Source of the DNA: CAYJRR01 sp964372275 [NCBI: uncultured bacterium]
GTDB lineage: Bacteria > CAYJRR01
Direction of reading: 5' to 3'
Length of the DNA: 32,833 nt
Assembly (NCBI GenBank): GCA_964372275.1
Contig: CAYJRR010000036.1
Coordinates: 3,557 to 36,389, forward strand
Within the stretch, counting starts at the first letter, position 1; every line of letters starts with the position of its first letter. The notes beneath the pieces are model-generated. The model ran no database searches and was not told the origin of the DNA. It worked only from the letters and a program-made list of their open reading frames with translations. This document shows, in pieces, positions 1-7,739 of the stretch. The position numbers and the translations under genes were made by a program.

Positions 1-142
1 AGACGAAGTGCTCCGTCTCGAACGTCTTCCATTCCACATCGGGGAAGTTGTGGTCGAAGAAGAAGCCGGCGTTCGCTTCGCGCGGAGCGGCGGCGAGCCC
101 CAGCAGCACCACGGCCATCGACATGCGGAGGAGCTTGAACAT
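1..142 (-). CDS. Secreted protein, N-terminal fragment (runs off the left edge)
   Basis: Only the first 47 residues are in the window. They start at an ATG five bases after the stop of the upstream beta-barrel gene, so the two are probably co-transcribed. The N-terminus is a clear signal peptide: a Met-Phe-Lys start, a hydrophobic run (MAVVLLGLAAA) and a likely cleavage after Ala-Asn-Ala. The mature protein begins with aromatic residues and then DVEWKTFETEHFV. A W-x(3)-ET-x-HF pattern is common near the start of secreted peptidase-MA-like and TolB-like proteins, where it opens the first strand of the domain, but this is only a weak hint. Export is well supported; the function cannot be told from this fragment. 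Confidence 0.75.
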   Translation of the reverse strand, partial: MFKLLRMSMAVVLLGLAAAPREANAGFFFDHNFPDVEWKTFETEHFV

Positions 143-147
143 TCGAC

Positions 148-1194
148 TCACCATCGGAAGAGGAGGCTGCCGGTGAAGGTGGTGCCGTAGGACTGGGTCA
201 GGTCCTCCAGCGGGAAGAACAGGCCGCTGTTGCGGCTCATCAGCGGGATCGATACGCCCCCCGCGAGGTCCCAGTTCTCGCCGGCCTGGACGATCACCCG
301 GCCGCTCGCCGAAAGCGCCTCGAAGTCGGAGTCCTCGATCGTCTCCAGGTCGTTGGCCGGGCTGATGTCGTTCGACGACGCGCCGACCGCCGACTCCATC
401 CGGCGCACGTAGTCGGCCCCCGCCGTGAGCGCAGCGAAACGGATCGGCTGGATCGTCAGGTGCAGACCGGTGGACAGCTCGTCGCCCGGTTTGAAGCGGC
501 CGTTGTAGCCGGTCTCGAGATCGCGGACCCACATCGTGACCGCCGAGAACTTGTGGACGTACCCGGCGCGCGCGACCGCCGCCACCGGCCCGACGCGCTG
601 CTTGGCGTGGAGGGTGAGGCCGGTGTTGGTCGTCCCGGTCCCGAGCGTCAGGTGCCGGCTCCCCGGGGCCCCGGGGGCCTCCTGTCCCGACGGCTGCTTG
701 GTGTCCCAGGTCACTCCCAGTGAGGTGAGCGTGCTCGCCCCCTCCCGGTGAAACGCCTGCCAGGTGAAGCCGAACCGGACGTCGCCCAGCCCCGACTCGG
801 TGATCGTCCCTTCTCCGTCGTCGCCGCCGACGCGCTCGGAGGCGACCGAGAACGGGAGCGACATGAAGAGGGTCAGGTTGCGGGTGAAGCCGTAACGCGC
901 GTCGAGCGTCAGCCACGAGAGCCGGTATTCGTAGTCGGCGTCGTCGACGTTTCCGTCGGCGTCGGTCACCTCGGATACGTCGCGGAACTGGTAGGTCAGG
1001 CCGTATTCGGCCCACTCCTTCTGCAAGGTGATCGGCCGCGCCACCTCCATCCCGGGGTAGGCCGGACGCGAGGTGCGGATGCGGAACGGGCTCTGCCCGG
1101 CCCATGCCGGGGTCGCCGTGAGGAGCGCCAGGACCGCCGCCAAGAGCATCGGACGCCGGCCCCGCGTCGCTTCGGTTCGTTGCGTCGTCGTCAT
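148..1194 (-). CDS. Outer-membrane beta-barrel protein (phenol-degradation meta-pathway/transporter-like)
   Basis: 348 residues from the ATG at 1194, which has a GAGG ribosome site about seven bases upstream. The frame stays open further upstream, but that part lacks protein character and overlaps a candidate promoter. The N-terminus is a signal peptide (basic RGRR, hydrophobic LLAAVLALLTATPAWA, cleavage near AWA-G). The mature part is a chain of alternating amphipathic strands rich in Tyr, Thr and Gly (for example TLDARYGFTRNLTLFMSLPF, then a GLGDVRFGFTW strand and turn). It ends in FTGSLLFRW, whose terminal aromatic residue fits the BAM insertion signal of outer-membrane barrels. The strand-turn pattern with GLGD resembles the MetA-pathway-of-phenol-degradation barrel family. 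Substrate unknown. It lies just upstream of the secreted protein at the left edge. Confidence 0.8.
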   Translation of the reverse strand: MTTTQRTEATRGRRPMLLAAVLALLTATPAWAGQSPFRIRTSRPAYPGMEVARPITLQKEWAEYGLTYQFRDVSEVTDADGNVDDADYEYRLSWLTLDARYGFTRNLTLFMSLPFSVASERVGGDDGEGTITESGLGDVRFGFTWQAFHREGASTLTSLGVTWDTKQPSGQEAPGAPGSRHLTLGTGTTNTGLTLHAKQRVGPVAAVARAGYVHKFSAVTMWVRDLETGYNGRFKPGDELSTGLHLTIQPIRFAALTAGADYVRRMESAVGASSNDISPANDLETIEDSDFEALSASGRVIVQAGENWDLAGGVSIPLMSRNSGLFFPLEDLTQSYGTTFTGSLLFRW

Positions 1195-1232
1195 CGTATC
1201 CTCGGGGAAAATCACCGTTTTTGGAGCGCGGA

Positions 1233-1262
1233 ACGCTAGCTCGGCCCGCGAAACGAAGTCAA
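1233..1262 (-). promoter_or_regulatory. Candidate sigma-70-type promoter for the beta-barrel gene
   Basis: On the minus strand TTGACT (1262-1257) is followed after 18 bases by TAGCGT (1238-1233). Transcription would start near 1226, about 30 bases before the ATG at 1194. This is the best promoter-like pair in the 134-base gap between the beta-barrel gene and the end of the von Willebrand A gene. Inference from sequence only. Confidence 0.45.
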
Positions 1263-1328
1263 GGGACAACCCGCTCGGGCGCGGCGCCATCGCTCCCCCG
1301 CCAAGCCACTCCCGCACGTCGTTTGCCG

Positions 1329-3890
1329 TCACGCCGACCTCCGCGCGGCGAGATCGATCACCTCGGCCTCCGGCGGCGATCGCCGCAGCCAGGTCGACGC
1401 CGTGGCGAGCGCAAGCGCCGCCGATCCCAACCACACCGACCATGGCCGTCGCGTGCGGCGCGGTCCTCGCCCCATCCACGACGGCACCTCGCCGGCGAAA
1501 AGCCGCTCTCCGCCGGAGGAGGCGGCGATCGCGTCGAGTCGGGCGATTCCGCCGGTCTCGGCGAACTCGGCCTCCGAACGGGAGGGGGGCGAGGCCCAAC
1601 CGACCGGCAGGCCGGAGGCGTCGAGGATGCGAACGAGGAGAGGGCCGGAGCCGTCGGGCAGCGGAAGCCAGGCTGTCGCGCGCGTGCGGGAGGTGACGAG
1701 AAGAGCGGTTCGACGGGCGGGGGCGGAACCGGCGACGAGTTGGACGGTCCAACCGTCACGGTTCGTCGACGCCGTCGCCCGGACGTCGATGCGCACGCCG
1801 TCCTCGTCCCCTCTCCTCTCCGACATCGCGGTCACCGCCGCGGCGCCCGGCACCGGCGGAAGGCCCGGCGGCAACGGCAGGGCCAACCGCGCCATCGCCC
1901 GCGCCAAGGCCACGCGGTCGACCGGCACGTCGGCGAGCGGCGCGGCGAGGGCGACGGCGAAGCCCTCTCCGATCCGGGTGCGGCCGAGGAGCGGGCGCAC
2001 CGGCCCCGGGGGCGACGTCCCGGCGCGCGAGCCGTCAGCCGGCGTGGCGATTCGCCAAAACGTCTCGGACGTCGCCCGCGCGCGCGCGTGCGTCGTCCCG
2101 GTCCATCCCGGCCTCGTCGGATCGATCCCTTCGAGCGCCTCGACCGGCTTGGAGACCGACGCCGGGAGCGGCTCGGCGGGAAGATCCTCACGCCCCGAGC
2201 GCCGCGTCTCCTCGGCGAAGATGCGGGGGAGCTCGTCGGCATCGCGGACGAACCAGAAACGGCCGCCGGTGCGCTGCGCGATCTCCGACATGGTGGTGGG
2301 ATCGGCTTCGCTTCCCATGGCGACGGTGGAGACGGTGATCCGCGATGCGGCGATCCGGCGCAGGAGCGCCTCGTGGTCGGCGAGACGCGACACCGAGACG
2401 CCGTCCGAGAGGAGTACGACGTGCTTGAGCCTCGCGTCGAGCGGCGCGAGCGCGCGATGCGCCTCCTCCAGCGCGGGGAAGAGGTTCGTCCCGCCGGCGA
2501 GCCGGATGCGCGCGACCTTCGACGGAAAGTCGGGGACCTCCTTCACCTTCGTCGGCGGGACGACCCATTCGTGGAAGTCGGAGAAGGTGACGAGCCCCAC
2601 CGTCGACTGCGGATTCATCTCCCGATAGGCCGACGCGGTGGTGCGCGCCGCCACCTCCCACTTCCGCTCGCGGTTCATCGAGTCCGAGCGATCGAGGATG
2701 AACACCAGCGCCACGGCGGGCGGTTCCTTCTTCTCGTCGTCGACGGTGGCGAAGGGGAGGATCCGTCGCAGGCCGGCCGCCGCCCTGCTTTCGCCCTTGG
2801 CGAGCCCCTTCGCACCGGGAAAGGCCAGGAGCCCTCCGCCGCGCCGCGCGAACGCGCCGAGCACCGACACCGCGCCGGCCGGGAGCGCCTCGGGGTCGAT
2901 GCCGTCTAGCGCGATCAGGTCGACGCCGTCGAGCGCCTCCACGGTGCCGGCGGCGGGCCCGCCGGAGGCAGGCCCGCCGGCGGGGAGGCGGTCGACCGCG
3001 AGGCGCTCGGTGCGCAGTCCCGCCGCGGCCAGGCTCTCCGCGACGATCCCTGGCCCGCCGGCCTCTTCCAGGACGACCGCGCGGGGCGCCGGCGCGATCT
3101 CGATCGCGCGCTCGACGACCGTCTCGCCGGCCGCGAGCCGGAGCGCGTGCGGTCCGGGCCGCGACCCGCGCCAGGTGAACTCCACCGTCCCGTCGAGGTC
3201 GATCTCGCGGCGGGCGACGGTCCGGCCGTCGACCGACAGCGTCACCGGAACGCGGGCGATGGGCCGCGGACCTCGCGCCCCATCGCCGGCGCGCGCCGCG
3301 AGTCGAGCGTCGATCCGCACCGTCTCGCCGATTCGCGCGACGGCCGGAGGATCGAAGGCGCGGACGATCGGCGCCCGGGAACGGCCCGCCACCGCGACGT
3401 CGACCGAGACCCCTTCCGCCGCGAGCCGGGCGGCCGACGCGGCGAGATCGCCCGCGGTCTGCTCCCCGTCGGAGAGGAGGAGCACGCGTCGATCGCCCGC
3501 GGCACCGCGCGCCCGCAGGATCGCGGCGGCCGCCTCGAGACCCGAGGCGAGGTCCGATCCCTCGACCGCGACGACCCCTTCGACCGCGGCGTCGACCGCG
3601 GCGCGGCGCGAAAGCGCCCGGGCCGCCTGGCGGTCCTCGTCCGCGAGCGAGGCGGAGCGGTCGACGACGACCACCGCGCGGGTGCCGGTCGCCTCGTCCA
3701 CCGCGACCGCCGGGCGCGGACCCGCGGCGGCGAGCACCGCCAGCAGCACCGCCCCCCCGAGCGTCGCCGCGAATAGACGGGCGCGCCGGCGCGACAGGTC
3801 CCCGTTCCGCCACGCCCGCCAGGCGGAGAGCGCGCCGATCGGCGCCAGCGGCGCGAGCACGAGGAGGAGCGGATGCTCGAAGGCGATCAC
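1329..3890 (-). CDS. Membrane protein with two von Willebrand A domains and a GATase-like segment
   Basis: 853 residues from a GTG at 3890 that overlaps the preceding stop by four bases (GTGA), indicating translational coupling. Two N-terminal membrane segments (about 6-25 and 38-57) resemble the BatA N-terminal anchor. A first vWA domain follows with MIDAS motif DRSAS (77-81) and LLSDGEQ near 138-144. Next come an Ig-like stretch and a Rossmann-like segment near 324-361 (LIALDGID, then FARRGGGLLAFPG) that resembles the glutamine-amidotransferase-like fold often fused to such proteins. A second vWA domain carries DRSDS (400-404). A last membrane segment lies near residues 825-840, before a short basic cytoplasmic tail. 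Known relatives work with MoxR ATPases in envelope stress or protein-complex maturation. The exact client is unknown. A GPASGGPAAG repeat lies near residue 306. Confidence 0.85.
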   Translation of the reverse strand: MIAFEHPLLLVLAPLAPIGALSAWRAWRNGDLSRRRARLFAATLGGAVLLAVLAAAGPRPAVAVDEATGTRAVVVVDRSASLADEDRQAARALSRRAAVDAAVEGVVAVEGSDLASGLEAAAAILRARGAAGDRRVLLLSDGEQTAGDLAASAARLAAEGVSVDVAVAGRSRAPIVRAFDPPAVARIGETVRIDARLAARAGDGARGPRPIARVPVTLSVDGRTVARREIDLDGTVEFTWRGSRPGPHALRLAAGETVVERAIEIAPAPRAVVLEEAGGPGIVAESLAAAGLRTERLAVDRLPAGGPASGGPAAGTVEALDGVDLIALDGIDPEALPAGAVSVLGAFARRGGGLLAFPGAKGLAKGESRAAAGLRRILPFATVDDEKKEPPAVALVFILDRSDSMNRERKWEVAARTTASAYREMNPQSTVGLVTFSDFHEWVVPPTKVKEVPDFPSKVARIRLAGGTNLFPALEEAHRALAPLDARLKHVVLLSDGVSVSRLADHEALLRRIAASRITVSTVAMGSEADPTTMSEIAQRTGGRFWFVRDADELPRIFAEETRRSGREDLPAEPLPASVSKPVEALEGIDPTRPGWTGTTHARARATSETFWRIATPADGSRAGTSPPGPVRPLLGRTRIGEGFAVALAAPLADVPVDRVALARAMARLALPLPPGLPPVPGAAAVTAMSERRGDEDGVRIDVRATASTNRDGWTVQLVAGSAPARRTALLVTSRTRATAWLPLPDGSGPLLVRILDASGLPVGWASPPSRSEAEFAETGGIARLDAIAASSGGERLFAGEVPSWMGRGPRRTRRPWSVWLGSAALALATASTWLRRSPPEAEVIDLAARRSA

Positions 3891-5758
3891 GGAACGATCC
3901 AGCCCTTCGCGGTGAGAAGCAGCGCGGCGGCGCCGAACAGGATCGGGGTCCACGGAAGCTCGGCCCCGACCGGGTCGTTCGAGGCCCACGGCGGCAGCGG
4001 CCTCTCCCGGGCCGGCGACGATTCCGCGGTGCGTGCACCGGGGCCGGCCGCCGCCGCGACCGACTCCTCGGCGTCGACCCCCGCCACCGTCTCGTCGCCT
4101 TCGCCCGACTCCCCCGCCAGCCAGCGGACCGCGCTGCCGACCAGCACCGGAAATCCGAGGCGGAGCGGAAGGTCGGTCTGCGCCGGATCGAATCCGAGCT
4201 CGAGCCGGCGAGGTCGGTCCGGCGGTGGTCGCCCGCCGGGCTCCTCGCGGCCATCCTTCGGGGGACGTGCCCGCCCCCCGTCCCCCCACTTCCCTTCGCG
4301 GGCGATCGCAATCGGACCCGCCTCGATGGAGGCGATCGCGGTGTCGCCGGGCCGCGTCTCCAGGACCGCCGCCACCGACAACGTCAGGTCGTCGAGCGAG
4401 ACGTCGCGCGACACCGGATGGAACGGATTCCAATCGACCAGGAAGACCGCTCCGGGGCTCGGCGGTTCGGCCGCGGCGCGCGCGGGTTCGGCCCCCGTCC
4501 CCGAGGCGGGCGCGCCGCCGATCACCAGAACGCCGGCCCCCTCCCGGATCGGAACCCTGGACTCGAGCTCGGGACATCGGTCGAGCACCACCACGTCGGC
4601 GGCCGAGAGCGCCCCCGCAATCGCCGTCCCGCGAGCGGCGATCGCCGCCGGGTCGACGACGCGCAGGCGCACGCCGGCCAGCGCCCGAAGCGCCCCGTCG
4701 AGAAAGCGGTTCCCACGCGTGACGAGCGCCACGTCGATCGGCCCCACCGAGTCGATCCGAACCGATCGACGGTCATCGCGCGCGAGCGCATCGCGTGGCG
4801 CCTCGCCTCTGCCCGGTCCATCGCTCGCTTCCGGCGAGAAGGCGACGCGCTCCAGCGTCGCCGAGACGACGGGTATCGGCTCCGGAGGAAGGCCGGGCAG
4901 ATGGAAGCTGGAGATCCACGACCGGCCCCCCTTCACCACGATCTTCGCGCCGCCGAGCCGGTGGCGCTCGGTGTGAAGCACGAGCTCCGCCGTCGCGTCC
5001 CGGCGGCCCACGTTGTCGACGCGGACCCGAAGGTCGAGGCCCCCCTCCGACGGGGAGCCGGACGAGATCCCCAGCGAGGTCACCGCGAGGTTCTCCCCCG
5101 CCTCGCCGAACGCCTGCACGTCGACCGCGATCCGGTCCGGACCCTCGGCGGCGGCGGCAGGCCCGAGGGCGGCGGCAGGCCCGGCGGCGAGGCCGGCCGG
5201 ATCGGTGAGCACGACCAGGTGGCGGCGATACGCCCCCTCGACGCCGAGGAACGACCGCGCCTGGACGATCGCTCGCGCAAGGTCGGCGCCGTTCGACTCG
5301 GGCTCGAGCGCGGCCAGCTCCCACGGGGCGATCGATCGCGCGTCGCGTCCGGCGGCGAAGATCGCAACCGCCTCCTCCTCGGCGAGGGTCCGCGCGATCC
5401 GGGCCGCCGCGCGGCGCGCGAGGTCGAAGCGGCGAACGCCGTCGCGGTCGCGCGCCGCCATCGACGCCGAGAGATCGAGGACGATCGCCACCCGCCTCGG
5501 GGCCTTCGCGGCCAGACGCGGACCGGCGATCCCCGCCGCGAGTCCGCCCAGGCCCGCGGCGAGAACGGCGATCGCCAGCAGCTCCCGCCAGGGGAACGAC
5601 GAGGCCGCGGTCGCGCGCGCGCGGCGCCAGAGGTCCCCGTAGGCGACGACGGCGCGGCGGCTCGTCGGGCGAAGAAAGATCGCCGCCAGGGAGAGCAGGA
5701 ACGCCGTCGCGAGCGCGAGACCCGCCACCCACGGACCCACCCCTTCCCAGCGGATCAT
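3887..5758 (-). CDS. BatA-type membrane protein with one von Willebrand A domain
   Basis: 623 residues from the ATG at 5758, which overlaps the DUF58 stop by four bases (ATGA). Two membrane segments (about 9-29 and 58-79) flank a basic cytoplasmic stretch, as in BatA N-terminal regions (family PF07584). The vWA domain follows at once with MIDAS motif DLSAS (95-99). Beyond it come an Ig-like region with a VDNVGRRDATAEL strand pattern, a Rossmann-like segment (VVLDRCPEL, GAGVLVIGG), a region rich in Ala, Glu and Pro, and a C-terminal membrane segment ending KGWIVP. The architecture parallels the downstream 853-residue protein but lacks its second vWA domain. Both genes probably encode parts of one membrane complex served by the MoxR ATPase. 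A tandem GPAAA repeat sits near residue 200. Confidence 0.85.
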   Translation of the reverse strand: MIRWEGVGPWVAGLALATAFLLSLAAIFLRPTSRRAVVAYGDLWRRARATAASSFPWRELLAIAVLAAGLGGLAAGIAGPRLAAKAPRRVAIVLDLSASMAARDRDGVRRFDLARRAAARIARTLAEEEAVAIFAAGRDARSIAPWELAALEPESNGADLARAIVQARSFLGVEGAYRRHLVVLTDPAGLAAGPAAALGPAAAAEGPDRIAVDVQAFGEAGENLAVTSLGISSGSPSEGGLDLRVRVDNVGRRDATAELVLHTERHRLGGAKIVVKGGRSWISSFHLPGLPPEPIPVVSATLERVAFSPEASDGPGRGEAPRDALARDDRRSVRIDSVGPIDVALVTRGNRFLDGALRALAGVRLRVVDPAAIAARGTAIAGALSAADVVVLDRCPELESRVPIREGAGVLVIGGAPASGTGAEPARAAAEPPSPGAVFLVDWNPFHPVSRDVSLDDLTLSVAAVLETRPGDTAIASIEAGPIAIAREGKWGDGGRARPPKDGREEPGGRPPPDRPRRLELGFDPAQTDLPLRLGFPVLVGSAVRWLAGESGEGDETVAGVDAEESVAAAAGPGARTAESSPARERPLPPWASNDPVGAELPWTPILFGAAALLLTAKGWIVP

Positions 5759-6699
5759 TCGAGCATCCCGGCGCGCCGCAGATCGCGCAACAGGAGGTCC
5801 TCGATCGAACGGTCCGGCGGCGCCACCGCGAACGAGCCGCCGGCGCGCGCGAGCAGCCCCGCGAGCTCCGCCCGCTCCTCGCCGAGGAGCCGGTCGTACG
5901 CCTCGCGGACCTTCCGATCGACGCGGATCCGGACCGCCCGGCCCGATTCGGCGTCGATCAGGCGGAGCCGCCCGCCGGCCGCGGGGAGGGCGTCCTTCCG
6001 TCCGAGCACCTGGATCGCGTGCACCTCGAACCCCGCGCGAATCAACCGCGCGGCGGCGCCGCGGACGTTCCCTCCAGTACCGGCGGCAGGCCCGGTGCCG
6101 GCCGCAGGCCCGTCGCCGCGCAGCGGCTCGTAGAGATCGCTGACCAGGATTGCGATGCCGGGGGACGCGGCCTGGACGAACGTCTCCGCCGCCGCGGCGA
6201 AGTCGGACCGGCCGCCCGGCTCGAGCGCGTCGACGTAGCGGAAGAGCGCCGCCGCCCGGCGCCGACCGGCGGCCAGCGGGAACGGGGCCGACATCCCGCC
6301 GGCGGTCTTGCCGCCTCCGGCGACCGGCCAGAGCGCGACCCGATCCATGCGCGCGAGTCCGACGTAGGCGATCGCCGCGGCGATGCGCGACGCGCGCGTG
6401 AACTTCTCTTCGTCCGGGTCGACCATCGACCGGGAGACGTCGAGCAGCACGTGCAGGTCGTGCTCGCGGTCCTGGCGGAAGACGCGGACCAGCAGCCGGT
6501 CGAGGCGCGCGAACAGGTTCCAGTCGACTCCGCGCAGGTCGTCGCCCGGCGAATACTCGCGGATGTCGACGAACTCGAGCCCGCTCCCGCCGGCGGCGGC
6601 GCGTCCGCGTCCGTAGGCCAGGCCCGACGCCCGGCGCCGCGCGCGCACCGCGAGGCGCTCCAGTCGGGCGAGGAACTCGGGGGGGAAGAGCGAAGGCAC
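5755..6699 (-). CDS. DUF58 protein (MoxR-associated von Willebrand A-like)
   Basis: 314 residues from a GTG at 6699, 17 bases after the moxR stop, with GAGG about ten bases upstream. The open frame continues into moxR but has no family similarity there. The family signature EFVDIREYSPGDDLRGVDWN sits at 42-61, followed by the MIDAS-like motif DVSRS (87-91). DUF58 proteins are the standard partners of MoxR AAA+ ATPases and are thought to act as adaptors. The gene is followed with an ATGA overlap by the BatA-type gene, giving the classical moxR-DUF58-vWA order. There is no membrane segment, so it is probably cytoplasmic. A tandem GPAAGT repeat in a loop near residue 200 looks like a small insertion. 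Confidence 0.9.
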   Translation of the reverse strand: MPSLFPPEFLARLERLAVRARRRASGLAYGRGRAAAGGSGLEFVDIREYSPGDDLRGVDWNLFARLDRLLVRVFRQDREHDLHVLLDVSRSMVDPDEEKFTRASRIAAAIAYVGLARMDRVALWPVAGGGKTAGGMSAPFPLAAGRRRAAALFRYVDALEPGGRSDFAAAAETFVQAASPGIAILVSDLYEPLRGDGPAAGTGPAAGTGGNVRGAAARLIRAGFEVHAIQVLGRKDALPAAGGRLRLIDAESGRAVRIRVDRKVREAYDRLLGEERAELAGLLARAGGSFAVAPPDRSIEDLLLRDLRRAGMLE

Positions 6700-6716
6700 C
6701 GGTCTCGCGCCTCGCG

Positions 6717-7739
6717 TCAGCCGCGCGCGAACAGGCCGCGCTCCTTCTCGGTGGCGGCGGCGACGACGGCGCGCACGATCCCGTCGACGTCGACGCTGTC
6801 GGCCTCCCCTTCGAAGTTGCGCACCATCCGGTGCCGCAAGCACGGCGCGGCCCCGGCGACGACGTCGTCCGGACCGACGGCGAAGCGCCCGTCGAGAAGC
6901 GCCCGCACCCGCGCCACGCGCAGCATCGCCTGGCCGCCGCGCGGGCTGGCGCCGTATCGCACCGACCGCTTCACCGAGGCGGGGGCCTCGGGGTGCGCCG
7001 GGTGCGTCAGCTCCACGATCCGCACCGCCAGGTCGGCCGCGGCGTCGGTCACCGGCACCCGGCGCACGAAGGCCTGCATCACGCGGAGCGCCTCCGCATC
7101 CGCCACCTTCGCCGCCGACGCCTCCTCGGAAAGGTCATCGCGCACGAGGATCGTCTTCAGCTCCGCCGCGGTCGGGTACTCCACCTCGATCTTCATCAGG
7201 AAGCGGTCGAGCTGCGCCTCCGGGAGCGGGTAGGTCCCCTCCATCTCCACCGGGTTCTGGGTGGCGAGGACGTAGAAGGGGGCGCCCAGCGCGTGCGTCT
7301 CGTTCCCCAGCGAAACGGTGCGCTCCTGCATCGCCTCCAGCAGCGCCGACTGCGTCTTGGGGGTGGCCCGGTTCACCTCGTCGGCGAGGACCACCTGGTG
7401 GAAGATCGGCCCTTTCTTGAGCTGGAACTCGCGGCGGCCGCGGTCGTCGACCGTCACCACCTGCGTCCCGAGGATGTCGGCCGGCATCAGGTCGGGGGTG
7501 AACTGGATCCGCGCGTAGGAGAGGTCGACGGAACCGGCGAGCGCGCGGACCATCCGCGTCTTGCCGACCCCCGGCACCCCTTCGAGAAGGACGTGCCCGC
7601 CGGCGACGAGCCCCGTCACCAGGGCCCGCACCGCCTCCGTCTGGCCGACGATCGCCCGGCCGATCTCCCGTTCGATCGAACGGAACGTTTCGGAAAACCG
7701 CCGCGCTTCGTCGCGCGCCTTTTCGACTTCATCGCCCAT
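6717..7739 (-). CDS. MoxR-family AAA+ ATPase
   Basis: 340 residues, the usual MoxR length. Visible motifs are Walker A GVPGVGKT (54-61), Walker B VVLADE (116-121), the NRATPKTQSALLEAMQER helix after it, sensor 1 ATQNP (159-163), and LDRF (177-180) with the arginine expected in this family. The ATG at 7739 lies inside the end of the upstream DUF4175-like gene (11-base overlap). MoxR ATPases act as chaperone-like remodellers that load metals or cofactors or mature membrane complexes, together with vWA-domain partners. Here three such partners follow in the same operon. Cytoplasmic. The family assignment is very firm; the client is unknown. Confidence 0.97.
   Translation of the reverse strand: MGDEVEKARDEARRFSETFRSIEREIGRAIVGQTEAVRALVTGLVAGGHVLLEGVPGVGKTRMVRALAGSVDLSYARIQFTPDLMPADILGTQVVTVDDRGRREFQLKKGPIFHQVVLADEVNRATPKTQSALLEAMQERTVSLGNETHALGAPFYVLATQNPVEMEGTYPLPEAQLDRFLMKIEVEYPTAAELKTILVRDDLSEEASAAKVADAEALRVMQAFVRRVPVTDAAADLAVRIVELTHPAHPEAPASVKRSVRYGASPRGGQAMLRVARVRALLDGRFAVGPDDVVAGAAPCLRHRMVRNFEGEADSVDVDGIVRAVVAAATEKERGLFARG

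Noticed and set aside
1195-1752. In-frame upstream extension of the beta-barrel gene to 1752
   Set aside because: It overlaps the end of the vWA gene and a good promoter, has Arg/Pro-rich non-protein-like translation, and the ATG at 1194 has both a ribosome site and a signal peptide.
1221-2909. Long plus-strand open frames opposite the vWA genes
   Set aside because: They are Arg/Pro/Gly-rich antisense readings that arise in GC-rich DNA; the minus-strand frames carry MIDAS motifs and membrane segments.
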